DNA of 64,000 bases, taken from the NCBI RefSeq assembly GCF_003121295.1, contig NZ_PHNC01000042.1, positions 66,282-130,281 on the forward strand, written 5' to 3'. The notes beneath the pieces were generated by a model, which did not search any database, had not been told where the DNA came from, and saw nothing but the letters and a program-made list of their open reading frames with translations. Source of the stretch: Streptomyces orinoci (lineage in GTDB: Bacteria > Actinomycetota > Actinomycetes > Streptomycetales > Streptomycetaceae). Made by a program: the position numbers and the translations under genes. This document shows positions 18,544-25,875 of the stretch, one piece after another (the stretch's first letter is position 1; every line of letters starts with the position of its first letter).

Positions 18544-19007
18544 ATGCCAGTGGAGTTCCTGACCGATGAACAGGCGGCGGCGTACGGCAAGTTCAACGAG
18601 GAGCCGACCCAGCCGGAGCTGGAACGGTGCGCTGGAGGACCTGGCACGCAACCGCGTGAACCTCAACAAGGTGATCGCCCACTGGCCGGACATGCTGAAA
18701 GTCGCCGGTTCCCTGGTCACCAACCAGGTCCATGGAGGACCAGCTCGGCGCGCTCGGCCTGGTCCTCAACGCCATCGTGCTGTGGACCACGAAGTACATC
18801 GACGCCGCCGTCGCCCAACTCCGCGCCGAGGACCACGAGATCCGCGACGAGGACATCGCCCGGCTCTCCCCGCTCAAGCACCGCAACCTGAACCTGCTCG
18901 GCCGCTACAGCTTCACCGCCTCCGTCCCGGTGGCCGGCGCCCTGCGCCCGCTGCGCGACCCGGACGCGCCCGAGCCGGACGAGGACGACGACGGCGACCC
19001 GGACTGA
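18544..19007 (+). pseudogene. tnpA: Tn3-family transposase TnpA with internal deletions
   Basis: Three pieces of one transposase survive in order: the N-terminus MPVEFLTDEQAAAYGKFNEE (DUF4158 start typical of this subgroup); then, in another frame, ALEDLARNRVNLNKVIAHWP and MLKVAGSLVTNQV; then the C-terminus MEDQLGALGLVLNAIVLWTT, IARLSPLKHRNLNLLGRYSF and an acidic tail ending DDDGDPD. Usual length is about 1,000 residues; here some 150 remain, with two large internal deletions removing the DDE core. It is inactive. It sits 83 bases inside the left terminal repeat, as expected. Confidence 0.8.
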
Positions 19008-19080
19008 GACGGGCAGCGGCAGCGGCACGGACGAGGGGTGGCACTCGGCCGGGCGCCACCCCCCTCTGCGCTGTCCGGGT

Positions 19081-19170
19081 CTACAGGCCGAACGCACCGC
19101 CCTCGATGAGGATGAGCAGGCCGATGCCGATCAGGACGACCGGCAGGAGGATGTGGCCCCACCGGCTGAC
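19081..19170 (-). pseudogene. Membrane-protein tail resembling CadD cadmium transporters
   Basis: On the minus strand the sequence WGHILLPVVLIGIGLLILIE ending EGGAFGL before TAG is a single hydrophobic helix and C-terminus like those of CadD/LysE-type cadmium resistance transporters. Nothing upstream remains: the fragment abuts the neighbouring oxidoreductase stop codon. It suggests the transposon once carried metal resistance. Confidence 0.35.
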
Positions 19171-20259
19171 TCAGCTTCGCGGGAGGGCGTCGTCGACGAA
19201 GTCGGCTCCGGCGGCGATGGCGAGGTCGGGGCCGAGGGCTGCGGCCGGGGTGTGCGCGCCGGGGCGTCCCTTGCCCGCGGTGAGTTGGAGTGCCGTCTGC
19301 GCGGCTACGGCGGAGGTGAAGTCCATGGCGTCGCCGGTCCGCAGCCAGCCTTCGCGGACGGTGCCGTCGGGCCAGGTGATGACGGCATGGCCCCAGGTGT
19401 GGGGGCGCGGGCGCGGGGCGGTCTTGGCCTTGATCCTGGACATCCGGCCGATCGCGAAGGTCCGCACGGCCCGGATCCGCAGGATCGCCGACAGCAGCGG
19501 CAGGACAGCGCGCACGGCGGGCGACTCGGGGATGAGGCCGGACGTTGCTGACACTGTGAGGGCTCCGCTCACCCGGTGCGCTGCGATGAGTTCACCGGAG
19601 GGAACAGCGACCGAGGACATGCGTTCGCCGTCGGGCAGGGTCCAGTGGTGGACCTCCCCGCCGAGGCGGGTCCTGACCAACTGGCCGCCTTCGTAACGGC
19701 GTCCGCCCATCGCGAAGCCGTCCACGATGCTGGTGGCAAGGGCGGCGCCGAGCACTCCTTCCTCGACGGCGACCGAGGCGAAGGCGTCGACCCGGACCTG
19801 GCTCGGGACGGGACGGTTCGCGCACAGGCGCGCCACGATTGCCTCGGTTCCGGCGACGCCGAACCCCGCGCCGGTCACCAGGGTGCTTCCCGCCGCGATG
19901 GCCTCGTCGTGCAGGGCGAAGAGGCGGTGGAAGGCGGTCGGATCGTTGGCCTGGTCGAGGTAGTGGCCGCCGGGCATACAGGCGCGTGCGAGCAGGACGG
20001 CGCTGTTGGCGTAGTCGCCGATGGTGTTGACGACCACGGCGGGCCGCTGCCGGGTGATCTCCGCCGCCATGGCGTCCGCCCCTGATGCGACGACGATCTT
20101 CGCATCGGCGTGGAGCCCGAGGTCGGCGGCGGCCTTGCGCAGTCGACCGGCATCGCGCCCGACCAGTACGGGGACGGCACCGGCCGCCACGAGCTGTGCC
20201 GCCACGGCCCGGCCTACCCGGCCGGTGGCCCCCAGAATCCAGATATCACCCTGTGTCAT
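19171..20259 (-). CDS. Saccharopine-dehydrogenase-like NAD(P)-dependent oxidoreductase
   Basis: 362 residues. The N-terminus DIWILGATGRVGRAVAAQL has the GxxGxxG Rossmann turn, followed by VLVGRDAGRL, VVASGADAMAAEI and VVNTIGDYANSAVLLARACM, the pattern of the Sacchrp_dh_NADP family (trans-acting enoyl reductase/saccharopine dehydrogenase-like). GHYLDQANDPTAF and GAGFGVAGTEAIVA follow. The substrate is unknown. It is divergent from a TetR gene (90 bases), and the gap contains two dyad sites, so repression by that TetR and induction by a small hydrophobic or aromatic compound are likely. Intact passenger of the Tn3-family element. Confidence 0.75.
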   Translation of the reverse strand: MTQGDIWILGATGRVGRAVAAQLVAAGAVPVLVGRDAGRLRKAAADLGLHADAKIVVASGADAMAAEITRQRPAVVVNTIGDYANSAVLLARACMPGGHYLDQANDPTAFHRLFALHDEAIAAGSTLVTGAGFGVAGTEAIVARLCANRPVPSQVRVDAFASVAVEEGVLGAALATSIVDGFAMGGRRYEGGQLVRTRLGGEVHHWTLPDGERMSSVAVPSGELIAAHRVSGALTVSATSGLIPESPAVRAVLPLLSAILRIRAVRTFAIGRMSRIKAKTAPRPRPHTWGHAVITWPDGTVREGWLRTGDAMDFTSAVAAQTALQLTAGKGRPGAHTPAAALGPDLAIAAGADFVDDALPRS

Positions 20260-20278
20260 AAAGCTTCCACTCTACGCT

Positions 20279-20328
20279 ATGTCTCACTGTGTCATCACCA
20301 GGCTAACACCGATGTCACACTGAGACAT
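20279..20328. promoter_or_regulatory. Paired TetR operator sites
   Basis: Two 16-base arms in inverted orientation, ATGTCTCACTGTGTCA (20279-20294) and TGTCACACTGAGACAT (20313-20328), differ at only two positions when folded. The right arm itself has TGTC/GACA ends like a single TetR box. They lie between the divergent oxidoreductase and TetR starts. Confidence 0.75.
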
Positions 20329-20349
20329 CCCCATGGGTAGGATGCGGGC

Positions 20350-20913
20350 ATGGCACGTTGGGACGCTGGAGCTGCGGAACGCCTCCGCAAGGCGGCACTG
20401 GACCTGTTCGGCGAACACGGCTACGACGCCGTGACGGTGACCCAGATCGCGGAGCGGGCGGGGCTGACCCGGCGGACCTTCCACCGGTACTTCCCGGACA
20501 AGCGGGAGATCCTCTTCGCCGGCTCCGAGCGGCTGCCACCCGCCGTGGCCAAGGCCGTGCTCGCCGCGGATCCCGAACTGGCGCCGCTGCGCGCGGCGCT
20601 GTCGGCTCTCCGCGAGGTCGGCACGGAGATCAGTGCGATGGCCACCGACGCCGGGCGGCGCAGAGCGATCATCCAGTCCAGTCCGGAGCTGCTGGAGCGC
20701 GAGCGCAGTAAGTCGGCCGATGTCACCGCCGCGCTTCAAGACGCCCTGGAACGGCGCGGAGCCACGCCTGTCGAAGCACACCTCGCCGCACGCGTGGCCG
20801 CGATCGTCTCCGAGGAGGCATTCGGTCGCTGGGCCAACGGCGAGGGGCCCTTCATCGGGTGCTTCGACGGCGCCGAGGACGCACTCCACGCAGTGCTGAC
20901 CGAGGCCATCTGA
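20350..20913 (+). CDS. TetR-family transcriptional repressor
   Basis: 187 residues. N-terminal helix-turn-helix: RKAALDLFGEHGYDAVTVTQ, IAERAGLTRRTFHRYFPDKR, a textbook TetR DNA-binding domain. The C-terminal ligand domain is short with EISAMATDAGRRRAIIQSSP and LEDALERRGATP-like helices. ATG start follows GGTAGGATGCGGGC, so the ribosome-binding site is modest. It is divergent from the oxidoreductase at 19171-20259 and probably represses both itself and that gene through the paired sites at 20279-20328. Confidence 0.85.
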   Translation: MARWDAGAAERLRKAALDLFGEHGYDAVTVTQIAERAGLTRRTFHRYFPDKREILFAGSERLPPAVAKAVLAADPELAPLRAALSALREVGTEISAMATDAGRRRAIIQSSPELLERERSKSADVTAALQDALERRGATPVEAHLAARVAAIVSEEAFGRWANGEGPFIGCFDGAEDALHAVLTEAI

Positions 20914-21118
20914 GCCTGCAGGAGACGAGGCCGGCCGAGGCGCGTCGACTTCGGCAGGATGACCTCATCGAGCGTCGGCAACCGCAGGGCTGCGCCCGTG
21001 CGGGTCGCCACTCGACGGGTTGCGCTGGTGCTCATGGCTGCGAGCCGGGGGCCGCGGCGAGCTTGGTGCTCTGCCTGTTCGCATGCGGGGATCGGCCCGT
21101 TGCATGCCGAGGGCGTGG

Positions 21119-21541
21119 CTACGCGGTGGGGTCGGAGCTGAGGGCGGCGTCCAGCAGGTCACCGAGTTGGTCGACCTGGGCAGGCGAGAGGGCGCTGAAC
21201 GAGGACTCGACGATGGCTTCGGCCACCTCCTGTCCTGCTGCGCGCAAGCGCTCGCCCTCCTGGGTGAGCCGGTGCCTGACCGCCCTGCCGGGCCCCGGGA
21301 CGCGTTCGATCAGGCCGCGGTCGGCCATCCGGGCCGCGAGGGAGCCGAAGGACTGGTCGGTCTGGAAGGTCAGCACCGCCAGGTCGTGCAGTGAAGCATC
21401 CGGCTGCTGGTGCAGGTGACGAAGGGTGTCCCACTGCACGAGGGAGAGGCCGAGCGGGGCCAGGGCGCGGCTGAGCGCGCGATGGTGACGGTACTGCAGG
21501 CGCTTGATGGCCAGGGCGACCTCTGCTGGGCGGTGCTTCAT
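21119..21541 (-). CDS. MarR-family transcriptional regulator
   Basis: 140 residues from ATG at 21541; the longer in-frame reading to 22396 is only the shadow of the hydrolase gene. Winged-helix motifs: LAPLGLSLVQWDTLRHLHQQ, LHDLAVLTFQTDQSFGSLAA, RMADRGLIERVPGPGRAVRH and the RxRLTxEG-type wing (HRLTQEGERLRAAG). Divergent from an alpha/beta hydrolase with a TATATAAGC/GCTTATATA dyad between them, so it is the likely regulator of the hydrolase/metallo-hydrolase unit. Confidence 0.85.
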   Translation of the reverse strand: MKHRPAEVALAIKRLQYRHHRALSRALAPLGLSLVQWDTLRHLHQQPDASLHDLAVLTFQTDQSFGSLAARMADRGLIERVPGPGRAVRHRLTQEGERLRAAGQEVAEAIVESSFSALSPAQVDQLGDLLDAALSSDPTA

Positions 21542-21576
21542 AGGGGAGATCGTAACCCGGGAGAACTCAGCTTGCG

Positions 21577-21610
21577 TATATAAGCATCCTGATATAAGGT
21601 TGCTTATATA
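21577..21610. promoter_or_regulatory. MarR operator / divergent promoter
   Basis: TATATAAGC (21577-21585) and GCTTATATA (21602-21610) form a perfect 9-bp dyad with 16-base spacing, strikingly AT-rich for this genome, between the divergent MarR and hydrolase genes. An intermediate GATATAAGG adds a third half-site-like element. Confidence 0.75.
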
Positions 21611-21652
21611 GCTCGTTGTGGACCCGCGAACCTCTTGAAGAGAGTTGGAGCG

Positions 21653-22459
21653 ATGAGCGCACCCGTACCGGCCGGCACTCTCCGGCCCACCCGCACCCGC
21701 ACCGTCGACGTCGAATCGGGCGGCCCGACCGAGATCACACTCCAGGACCGCGACCGCACACGGCCGTTCCTGCTCCTGCACGGCGGAGGCGGGCCGGCGA
21801 CCATGGCGGGCTTCGCCGACCTGCTCGCCGAGCGGACCCACTCCCGCGTCCTGCTGCCCACCCACCCCGGCTTCAGTGGCACGCCGAAGCCCGACACGCT
21901 GACCGACGTCACCGCACTGGCCCGCGCCTACGTCGCACTGCTGGACCAACTCGATCTGCAGGACGTGACGCTGGTCGGCAATTCCTTCGGAGGCTGGCTG
22001 GCGGCCGAGATAGCCCTGCTGCGCAGCCCCCGCGTCAGCGGCGCGGTGATCATCGACGGCATCGGCATCCAGGTCGAGGATCATCCGCCGACCGACGTCA
22101 CCGGCCTGACCCCGGCGCAGCTCCAGGCCCTCTCCTTCCACGATCCGAACAAGGCACCGGTTCCGCCGAACGCCGGCGGCAACGGCAGCGGTCCGAGTCC
22201 GGACGTGCGCGCCCTGATCGGCTACACCGGTCCCACGATGTCGGACCCGACGCTCGCCGGACGGCTTGGCGACCTGCACCTGCCGGTCCATGTGCTGTGG
22301 GGCGAGAGCGATCGCATCGTCACCCCCGCCTATGGGCGCGCCTACGCCGGGGCCATCCCGATGGCGACGTTCACCCTGCTCCCCCGCACCGGACACCTGC
22401 CGCAGGTCGAGACGCCCGAGGAACTGCTAGGCGCACTGCTCGACCTCGGCCGGCGATGA
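21653..22459 (+). CDS. Alpha/beta-fold hydrolase
   Basis: 268 residues from ATG at 21653 with GGAG 4 bases upstream. Visible catalytic parts: oxyanion region FLLLHGGGGPATMAGFAD, nucleophile elbow LVGNSFGGWLAAE (Ser in GNSFGG), acid in LWGESDRIVTPAYG, and histidine in PRTGHLPQVETPEE. Typical length for the family. It is followed after 29 bases by a metallo-beta-lactamase-fold gene on the same strand and controlled from a MarR operator, suggesting a detoxification or ester/lactone degradation cassette. Substrate unknown. Confidence 0.85.
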   Translation: MSAPVPAGTLRPTRTRTVDVESGGPTEITLQDRDRTRPFLLLHGGGGPATMAGFADLLAERTHSRVLLPTHPGFSGTPKPDTLTDVTALARAYVALLDQLDLQDVTLVGNSFGGWLAAEIALLRSPRVSGAVIIDGIGIQVEDHPPTDVTGLTPAQLQALSFHDPNKAPVPPNAGGNGSGPSPDVRALIGYTGPTMSDPTLAGRLGDLHLPVHVLWGESDRIVTPAYGRAYAGAIPMATFTLLPRTGHLPQVETPEELLGALLDLGRR

Positions 22460-22488
22460 CATCCACCCCAGGAAGGGAAAGGTCCAGC

Positions 22489-23244
22489 ATGCGCACTGCC
22501 CTGACCGTGACCCGGATCGCTCACGCCTGCCAGCTGATCGAGATCGGGAACCTCCGGATCCTCACCGACCCGTGGTTCACCCAGAGCGCGACCTACTATC
22601 CGGGTGAGCCGCTCCACTGGACCGCCCGCGCCCTGGGCCCGATCGACGCGCTCGTGGTCAGCCACGAGCACTACGACCACTGCGACCTCGACGCCCTCGT
22701 CGCCGCGGGCTTCGACCTGACCACACCCCTGATCGGGCCCGGTACCGTCGCGACCATCGCCCGGGGAAAGGGCTTCCGCGACATCCGTGCCATCGAGGCC
22801 TGGGAGTCCACCACGGTCGCCGGCCTCACTGTGACGGCCACCCCGGGCGCTCACGGCGTCCACGAGGTCACCTTCGTGATCCAGGCCGGCGACCGCACCG
22901 TCTTCTTCGGCGGCGACTCACTGCGAGTCCCCGAAATGGACGCCATCCCGCAGCGATTCGGCCCCATCGACCTGGCGATCCTGCCGGTCAACGGCCTGTG
23001 CATCCGGCCGATGAACCTGGCTCAGGTCGTCATGAACGCCGAGGACGCCGCCGCACTCACCTCCGTGCTCCGGCCCACCCTGGCCGTGCCGCACCACTAC
23101 GCTTTCCACAGCGGCAGGCTGGGCGACCAGATGATCACCAAGGCCGACCAGGATCCCCGCCACTACGCCGACGCCGTCGCCCGGATCGCCTCCGACATCG
23201 ACGTCCGCCTGGTCCTACCGGGCGTCGCGGTCACCGTCCCCTGA
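22489..23244 (+). CDS. Metallo-beta-lactamase-fold hydrolase (UlaG-like)
   Basis: 251 residues, ATG preceded by AGGAAGGGAAAGG. VVSHEHYDHCDLDAL is the HxHxDH metal motif; further ligands are GAHGVHEVTF and FFGGDSLRVPEM, and a late histidine pair in AVPHHYAFHSGR. The short N-terminus LTVTRIAHACQLIEIGNLRI, leading to ILTDPWF, is like the UlaG/lipid hydrolase subgroup (N-acylphosphatidylethanolamine-phospholipase-D-like) rather than true beta-lactamases. Probably co-transcribed with the hydrolase upstream. Confidence 0.8.
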   Translation: MRTALTVTRIAHACQLIEIGNLRILTDPWFTQSATYYPGEPLHWTARALGPIDALVVSHEHYDHCDLDALVAAGFDLTTPLIGPGTVATIARGKGFRDIRAIEAWESTTVAGLTVTATPGAHGVHEVTFVIQAGDRTVFFGGDSLRVPEMDAIPQRFGPIDLAILPVNGLCIRPMNLAQVVMNAEDAAALTSVLRPTLAVPHHYAFHSGRLGDQMITKADQDPRHYADAVARIASDIDVRLVLPGVAVTVP

Positions 23245-23409
23245 ACCCCGGACACCGCACCGAACCAACATCCGGGAACGAGCCGGCGGTCGACAGGCAC
23301 ACTTCATGCCCCAGATCCCCGACAGCCTCCCGCCCAGTGAAAGCCGTGCCGCTGCCGGCCCCCAAGGCCTGTTCGGAGTCGTGATCAAGTGGCAGGGCCG
23401 AGGCTGCGC

Positions 23410-23602
23410 ATCCAGATGATTGCGCGCCCACGGCCCTACTGCCGCGCATGCCGAGTTCGGTGAGCCGGGCTGCTCGCTCGGCGGGGATCGAGGCGCGCCG
23501 GCTGTGGCTGTTGGCGGGGAAGAGACCGAGGCTGATCTGTTCGGTGCTGCCGCCGTCCAGCACGATCGGCTCCTCGTGGGGGTATCGCCGGGGTGAGCCC
23601 AA
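23410..23602 (-). pseudogene. Possible helicase-associated-domain remnant
   Basis: The minus strand reads ISLGLFPANSHSRRASIPAE and RAARLTELGMR, resembling one repeat of the helicase-associated domain found in large Streptomyces helicases (pattern: LG.W..N.R.R...L...R...L..LGM.W). Too short for certainty. Confidence 0.3.
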
Positions 23603-23710
23603 AAGGGGCCACGGGATGATCTTGAAGGCGTGATTGTCCGGCCCGTCACCCGTTCAGCTCAATGTCGTTGCGCATGGGATGTTTCCCGAACGGAACGGCG
23701 CCCGGCCGGT

Positions 23711-24109
23711 TCACCGCCGATGCCCAGGACGCGGAGATCCTGGCCAAACGCATTCACGAATCCGGCCCGCCGCACGCTGCGTGGGGTGCAGGCGGCTGGC
23801 GGGCCGGATGGGGGTTGTCTGTCCGCCGAGGCGGTCCCGCCGGCGTCGGAGTATGTCAGGGGCGTCCCAGGCGTAGTCCTCGTCGGACTGAGCGACAGGG
23901 ACAGGGATGGGATAGACCCCAACGAGCGCGACCTGACCGTTGCTCGTAGCGTCGGAGACTGCCTCGATCGTCGTCGCCTCGGCCCTGATGAAGGCTTCCA
24001 GCGGAGAGAGGAGCTCATCAATCTCTGGAAGGCCCACGGCGGCCGCTTCCAGCGCCTGGAGAACCATCTCCGAATCCTGGGCGAGGAGCTCGACGGCGGC
24101 CTTGTTGAG
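23711..24109 (-). pseudogene. Unknown acidic protein fragment
   Basis: About 130 residues in one minus-strand frame (VLQALEAAAVGLPEIDELLS, FIRAEATTIEAVSDAT, VGVYPIPVPVAQSDEDYAWD) with normal codon bias. The upstream end is lost at the junction with the recombinase gene. Not recognised. Confidence 0.25.
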
Positions 24110-25026
24110 GTGGATGGTGCAATGGTCTCGACCGACCAGCAGTCCACCGCCCGGCAGAACCTCGTCCTTCACGAGGCCGGGATCGAGGACCCGGTCGTCT
24201 TCGAGGAAGAGGCCGGCACCTCCAGCCGCCTCCACCCGCTTGAGCGGCCGAAGTTCGGTGAGCTGCTCACCTACGCGCGGCCGGGCGACTCCGTGCACAT
24301 CTCCGAGATGTTCCGCCTCGTACGCGGCACCGGGCACATCCTCGACGTGCTCGACGTCCTGCACCGCGACCGGCTCGCCCTGCGCATCCACGACGGCGCG
24401 TTCTCCGCGATGGACCTCATCGCCCGCCACCCGCGCACCGGAGAGCTGCTGTCCACCGTGAAGTTCATGGTGCAGACCCTCGCCGCCGCCGGCGAACTCC
24501 ACCGCGACCTCCAGCGCGAGCTGACCTACGACGGACTGCGCGCCGCCGAGGCCAAGGGCAGCAGAGGCGGACGCCGCCCTGCCGTGGCGGCCGCACAGAC
24601 CGCCGACGTCCGCACCGCGTACCTGGAAGGCCGGTCCATCGCCGCCCGCGCCCGCGACCACAGCGTCAGCCGCGGCGCGATCCGCACAGCCGTCGCCGAC
24701 CTCCTGCCCGACCACACCGCCATCGAGGAGGACTCCCCGGCACCGGAGCTGCCGGTCGCCCTCGACATGCCCGGCAAGGTCGCCGACTTCCTCCGCACCA
24801 CCGAACTGGACCCGGCCGAGCGGGATGCCCTCGACCAGGGGGGACCGTACGACGCGGCCAGGGCTACACCCTGCGCGTCAGCGCCGTCCCCGCCGTGCAC
24901 CTCGGACTCCTCGCCCGCTGCCAGCCCCTCGACGGCGGCCACGGCGTTCCCGCGGTCCCTGCTCAGCGCAAGGCGCGCCGCGAATACGAGAACCGCGTCA
25001 GCGCGCTCACACCAGCGGGACCATGA
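24110..25026 (+). pseudogene. tnpR: Tn3-family site-specific recombinase (TnpR-type), frameshifted near the C-terminus
   Basis: Starts at the GTG at 24110 or ATG at 24122. MVSTDQQSTARQNLVLHEAG, FGELLTYARPGDSVHISEMF, DVLDVLHRDRLALRIHDGAF and STVKFMVQTLAAAGELHRDL are the serine-recombinase catalytic and dimer regions, followed by the helix-turn-helix RSIAARARDHSVSRGAIRTA. A G-run near 24838-24843 shifts the frame; the rest (VRRGQGYTLRVSAVPAVHLG, AQRKARREYENRVSAL) ends at TGA 25024-25026, inside the right terminal repeat. The N-terminal domain looks complete, so some resolvase activity could remain despite the altered tail. Confidence 0.7.
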
Positions 25027-25064
25027 TCACCGGCTTAGCGTTAACCGCTGTACCGATGTTCCCC
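25027..25064 (-). repeat. Right terminal inverted repeat of the Tn3-family element
   Basis: Inverted, identical copy of 18418-18455 (identity continues inward to 25021). Beyond it lies an IS256 remnant. Confidence 0.85.
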
Positions 25065-25131
25065 TAGGCCGTATAAGTGCTCACCTGCTGGCAGCTACGG
25101 CCCGTAGTCTCTCCCACGACCCGCTGAGCCC

Positions 25132-25316
25132 ATTGGCGACGAGCGCGTCAACCACCGCAACGGCTACCGCCCACGCGAGTGGGACACCAGAGCCGGCACC
25201 GTCGAACTGGCCATTCCCAGGCTCCGCAAGGGCAGTTACTTCCCCGCCTGGCTGCTCAAACGCCGCCGCCGGGCCGCGCAGGCCCTCATCTCGGTGGTGG
25301 CCACCGCCTACGGAAA
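25132..25316 (+). pseudogene. IS256-family (mutator) transposase fragment
   Basis: Reads GDERVNHRNGYRPREWDTRA, then GTVELAIPRLRKGSYFPAWL and RRAAQALISVVATAY, the N-terminal third of IS256-type transposases just before the first catalytic Asp. Both sides are lost. Confidence 0.75.
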
Positions 25317-25875
25317 CGCCAGACGGGCCGCCTCGGCAGTCTGGGGCGGAACCTCGCCGGGAACGCGAGGGCGCAGTGACACCTCAATCACCTCGTGATC
25401 GCGCCCCACGCCAGTCCAACCCAGTATCCCGCAGCCGCGAGATCACTTGAAGACAACTGCTGACCTGCTGCGCACGGTCACCAGGGAACTCGGCCTGTCC
25501 GGCGCCGAGTTCACCGACATCGCGGGGCTGCGTCACCGGCCGAATCGGCACATCGGCTCGCGCGACACTCGGGACCGGCGCCACGCGCCACCGGCGATGA
25601 AGACGGTCGGAACAGAACGGCAGGCGCGGCAAGGTGACCGGTCGGACCACGCTACGAATCAGCGCATTGGCCCGGTGCCGTGTCGGCAGACCCAATCCCG
25701 GCGATCTCGAAGTGCTCAAGCGCCGGGACTCCCAACTTGATGCTTGCGTAGGGCTCTCCCTCTGCCGTCGGAGCGCTGGGCGTGGGCGCAAAGGCTCGCA
25801 GGGAAAGCAATCAGGCGACGCCCGCCCGCCACACCCGGGCCCTGCCGGACCCCATGTGGCGGGCCGGGCCCCGCG
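25317..25875. other. Unassigned stretch with a small possible ORF (25447-25740)
   Basis: A 97-codon frame at 25447 begins KTTADLLRTVTRELGLSGAE, which looks coding for about 30 residues and then loses sense; it may be a remnant. Nothing else is supported. Confidence 0.25.

Larger units (their letters stand above)
23245..24109. other. Decayed stretch inside the transposon
   Basis: 865 bases with no intact gene between the metallo-hydrolase and the recombinase remnant. Two minus-strand fragments with coding-like composition are listed separately. Confidence 0.4.
18418..25064. mobile_element. Tn3-family transposon with passenger genes (6.65 kb, tnpA deleted)
   Basis: Bounded by perfect inverted repeats (18418-18461 and 25021-25064) that begin GGGG as Tn3-family ends do, with a tnpA remnant 83 bases inside the left end and a tnpR-type recombinase whose stop codon lies in the right repeat. 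Between them are two regulator-controlled passenger units: an oxidoreductase/TetR pair and a MarR/hydrolase/metallo-beta-lactamase-fold unit, all intact. Flanking 5-mers differ (GCCTC left, TAGGC right), so no target duplication remains. TnpA is internally deleted, so the element could move only with a helper in trans. Confidence 0.8.

Noticed and set aside
22489..23244. Beta-lactam resistance by the metallo-beta-lactamase-fold gene
   Set aside because: The motifs fit the UlaG-like branch; nothing supports beta-lactam hydrolysis.
18413..25069. 5-bp target-site duplication of the Tn3-family element
   Set aside because: The flanking 5-mers are GCCTC and TAGGC, not a direct repeat.
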